A DNA stretch of 64,000 nt from Miltoncostaea sp963771025 (GTDB lineage Bacteria; Actinomycetota; Thermoleophilia; Miltoncostaeales; Miltoncostaeaceae): the NCBI GenBank assembly GCA_963771025.1, contig CAVYRL010000001.1, forward strand, positions 248,001 through 312,000. The letters run 5' to 3'. The position numbers were made by a program, and so were the translations under genes. A model generated the notes under the pieces. That model saw only the letters and a list, made by a program, of their open reading frames with translations, was not told the DNA's origin and searched no databases. Below are positions 61,583 to 64,000 of the stretch, piece after piece. Every line of letters starts with the position of its first letter. Position 1 is the stretch's first letter.

Positions 61583-64000
61583 CCGCCCGTCAACACGCCC
61601 TTCGCCCACCTTCACGTCCACTCGCACTATTCGGTTCTCGACGGGGCCTGCACCATCGACCGCCTCATCGCCCGCGTCGACGAGATGGGCCAGACCGCGG
61701 TCGCCCTGACCGACCACGGCGTGATGAGCGGAGCGGTCGAGCTGTACCGCAAGGCGACGAAGGCGGGCATCACCCCGATCGTCGGCCTCGAGGCCTACGT
61801 GGTGCCCGACCACGCATCGCGGCCCGGCAAGGAGAAGCGCAACCACCTGACCCTCCTGGCCGAGAACACCGAGGGCTACTACAACCTCATCAAGCTCTGC
61901 TCCGCGGGGTACCTGGAGGGCTATCACCGCAAGCCGCGCATCTCGCACGAGCTGATGGCGCGGCACAGCGATGGCATCATCGCCCTGTCGGGATGCCTGT
62001 CGGGCGTGGTGTGCTCGAGCCTCGAGCGCGACGACGTGACGGCCGCCCGGGCCGAACTGGACGCCCTCACCCAGATCTTCGGGCGCGACGACGTGTACGT
62101 CGAGATCCAGCACGCCGGCCTGGACGTGCAGACCGGCATCAACAACCACCTGCGGCGCCTGGCCGGGGACGCCGGCCTGCCGATGGTCGCGACCTGCGAC
62201 GCGCACTACCCCTGTCGCGAGGACGCCGACTCGCACGAGGCCCTGCTGGCCATCCAGACGCGCGACGTCCTCAGCAACCCGAAGCGCTTCCGCTTCGACA
62301 CGAAGGAGTTCTACCTCAAGACCGCCGCCGAGATGGCCGAGGCCCTGCCCGACTTCCTCGACGCCCTGCCGGTGTCGATGGAGATCGCCGAGCGCTGCTC
62401 GGCCCTCAGCCTGCCCCTCGGCGACATCAAGCTGCCGCGCTTCCCGGTGCCGGGCGATGAGCCGGCCGAGGTGTACCTGGAGCGGCTGTGCCGGGAGGGG
62501 ATGGCGCGGCGCTATCCCGGCGGGCCGCCGGCCAACGCGGAGGAGCGGCTGCGCTTCGAGCTCGGCGTCATCGCCGAGATGGGCTTCGCCAGCTACTTCC
62601 TGATCGTGTGGGACTACATGCTCTGGGCGCGCGAGAACGGCGTCGGCGTCGGGCCGGGCCGCGGGTCCGCCGCCGGTTCCCTGGTGGCCTACACGCTGCG
62701 GATCGTCGACCTCGACCCGCTCGCGCACGACCTGCTCTTCGAGCGGTTCCTCAATCCCGGGCGCAAGAGCATGCCCGACATCGACACCGACTTCTCGGTC
62801 GCCGGCCGCGACCGCGTGGTCCAGTACGTCACGCAGAAGTACGGTTCCGCTGCGGTGTCGCGCATCGGGACGTTCGGCAAGCTGCTCGCCCGCGCGGTGG
62901 TCCGCGATTCGGGGCGTGTGCTCGGCCACAGCTACGGGCAGGTGGACCGCATCGCCAAGCTCGTGCCCGAGCGCCCGATCGGCATCAAGCTCGCCGAGGC
63001 GATGAAGCCGGGCAGCGAGCTCGCCCAGGCCTACAACGACGAGCCGGTCACGAAGCAGATCCTCGACACGGCGCGGCCCCTGGAGGGCCTGGTGCGCAAC
63101 GAGGGCGTCCACGCCGCCGGGGTGGTGATCGCGCCGAGCGACATCACCGACTACGTGCCGGTGCGGCTGGACGACGAGGGCAACGTGGTCACGCAGGTCC
63201 CCGACCACGACGTCGAGGCGCTCGGCCTCCTCAAGATGGACTTCCTCGGCCTGCGCAACCTCGACGTCATCCAGGGGGCGCTCCGCCTGATCGAGGACCG
63301 CAGCGGCGAGGTGCTCGACATCGAGACGGTCCCGCTCGACGACCCTGACACCTACGCGATGCTCGCCCGGGGCGACGCCATCGGGGTGTTCCAGTTCGAG
63401 TCGAGCGGCATGCGCGAGGCCCTGCGCGAGGTGCGTCCCACCGAGTTCGCCGACCTGATCGCGCTCGTGGCCCTCTACCGCCCGGGTCCGATGGCGTTCA
63501 TCAGCACCTACGCGCGCAACAAGCGCGACCCCGCCCGGGTGAGCTTCGAGGATCCGCGCCTCGCGTCGATCACCGGCCCGACCTACGGGGTCGCGGTGTA
63601 CCAGGAACAGCTGATGGCGATCTCGCGCCAGATCGCCGGGTTCGCGCCGTCGCGCGCCGACGACCTGCGCAAGGCCGTGGGCAAGAAGGACAAGGTCCTG
63701 ATGGCGTCCCTCAAGGACGAGTTCATCAGCGGCTGCGTGGAGAGCGGCACCGACGCCAAGGTGGCCCAGAGCCTCTGGAGTCTCTGCGAGGCGGCCGGGG
63801 ACTACTCGTTCAACAAGAGCCACGCGGCCTGTTACGCCCTGCTGGCCTACCGCACGGCCTACCTCAAGGCGAAGCACCCGGCCGAGTACATGGCGTCGCT
63901 GCTCAGCTCGGTGATGGACACCAAGGACCGCGTGCCCTTCTACGTCGCGTGCTGCACGGACATGGGGCTGTCGGTGCTGCCTCCGGACGTCAACGTCAGC
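61580..64000 (+). CDS. dnaE: DNA polymerase III alpha subunit (partial, continues past window)
   Basis: 807 codons are present; the family is ~1150-1200 aa, so about one third is beyond the right edge. The N-terminal PHP domain shows FAHLHVHSHYSVLDGA and VALTDHGVMSGAVELY, with the metal-ligand His/Asp set mostly intact. The polymerase core has GPGRGSAAGSLVAYTL and the catalytic aspartates in MPDIDTDFS, then GVHAAGVVIAP and the finger region KVGK-like RKAVGKKDKVLM. The last visible residues (FNKSHAACYALLAYRTAYLK) are typical of DnaE. This is the replicative polymerase; ATG chosen because the PHP domain begins at once. Confidence 0.96.
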   Translation, partial: MPPVNTPFAHLHVHSHYSVLDGACTIDRLIARVDEMGQTAVALTDHGVMSGAVELYRKATKAGITPIVGLEAYVVPDHASRPGKEKRNHLTLLAENTEGYYNLIKLCSAGYLEGYHRKPRISHELMARHSDGIIALSGCLSGVVCSSLERDDVTAARAELDALTQIFGRDDVYVEIQHAGLDVQTGINNHLRRLAGDAGLPMVATCDAHYPCREDADSHEALLAIQTRDVLSNPKRFRFDTKEFYLKTAAEMAEALPDFLDALPVSMEIAERCSALSLPLGDIKLPRFPVPGDEPAEVYLERLCREGMARRYPGGPPANAEERLRFELGVIAEMGFASYFLIVWDYMLWARENGVGVGPGRGSAAGSLVAYTLRIVDLDPLAHDLLFERFLNPGRKSMPDIDTDFSVAGRDRVVQYVTQKYGSAAVSRIGTFGKLLARAVVRDSGRVLGHSYGQVDRIAKLVPERPIGIKLAEAMKPGSELAQAYNDEPVTKQILDTARPLEGLVRNEGVHAAGVVIAPSDITDYVPVRLDDEGNVVTQVPDHDVEALGLLKMDFLGLRNLDVIQGALRLIEDRSGEVLDIETVPLDDPDTYAMLARGDAIGVFQFESSGMREALREVRPTEFADLIALVALYRPGPMAFISTYARNKRDPARVSFEDPRLASITGPTYGVAVYQEQLMAISRQIAGFAPSRADDLRKAVGKKDKVLMASLKDEFISGCVESGTDAKVAQSLWSLCEAAGDYSFNKSHAACYALLAYRTAYLKAKHPAEYMASLLSSVMDTKDRVPFYVACCTDMGLSVLPPDVNVS

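Overview
The window is high-GC, gene-dense bacterial chromosome with many 4-base start/stop overlaps (ATGA, GTGA). Gene content and order point to an actinomycetotal genome: secA-prfB-ftsE-ftsX-S41 protease-RNase R-smpB-lutCBA-ssrA, a SIS-type phosphoglucose/phosphomannose isomerase, an LCP/LytR_C protein, leaderless-looking promoters and a PadR/permease-prefix pair. The class Thermoleophilia is my best guess, but this is inferred without any search. No rRNA, tRNA, CRISPR array, prophage or intact insertion sequence was seen.

Layout. 1-5.5 kb: envelope and sugar-nucleotide operon (LCP C-terminus, UDP-sugar dehydrogenase, nucleotidyltransferase, PGI/PMI, mtnA). 5.6-9.7 kb: ComF-like protein, hpf, secA. 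9.7-16.5 kb: prfB, ftsEX, S41 protease, RNase R-like exonuclease, smpB. 16.6-19.8 kb: lutABC on the minus strand, divergent from tmRNA (ssrA). 19.8-32.3 kb: accessory region with a CPA1 antiporter, a truncated radical-SAM maturase, small zinc proteins, a double alpha/beta hydrolase, a cupin/LuxR pair with a palindrome between them, an ApbE/ferric-reductase-like operon with two tandem small anchored proteins, a polysaccharide deacetylase, YaaA, a flavin monooxygenase and an aldo/keto reductase. 32.3-42.3 kb: HU, proA, infC-rpmI-rplT-rRNA methyltransferase-pheST-argC-argJ, with argJ frameshifted. 42.5-48.3 kb: a secreted protein, a D-Ala ligase remnant, then metal homeostasis (mntH divergent from a multicopper oxidase/ZIP pair, plus a CDF exporter). 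48.3-57.7 kb: argB-argD, a MacB-like ABC exporter, a small secreted protein, an RsbW-like kinase, argG and two propeller-like genes. 57.8-64 kb: L,D-transpeptidase, HNH remnant, PadR pair, frameshifted PNPOx-like gene, and dnaE running off the end.

Functional links. smpB and ssrA, with the RNase R-like gene, form the trans-translation set. argC, argJ, argB, argD and argG cover most of arginine synthesis in three clusters (argF and argH are not in the window). mntH, the oxidase/ZIP pair and the CDF protein look like a divalent-metal module with an AT-rich repeat region at the divergent promoter. The ApbE operon looks like an extracytoplasmic flavin/heme electron-transfer unit whose flavinylated partner is not obvious.

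Most notable oddities: an ssrA T-loop lacking the usual TTCRA sequence; three genes whose only plausible start is CTG; a repeated -10/start-codon arrangement suggesting leaderless transcripts; single-base frameshifts in argJ and a PNPOx-like gene; and an alpha/beta hydrolase duplication in which the first copy has lost its nucleophile.
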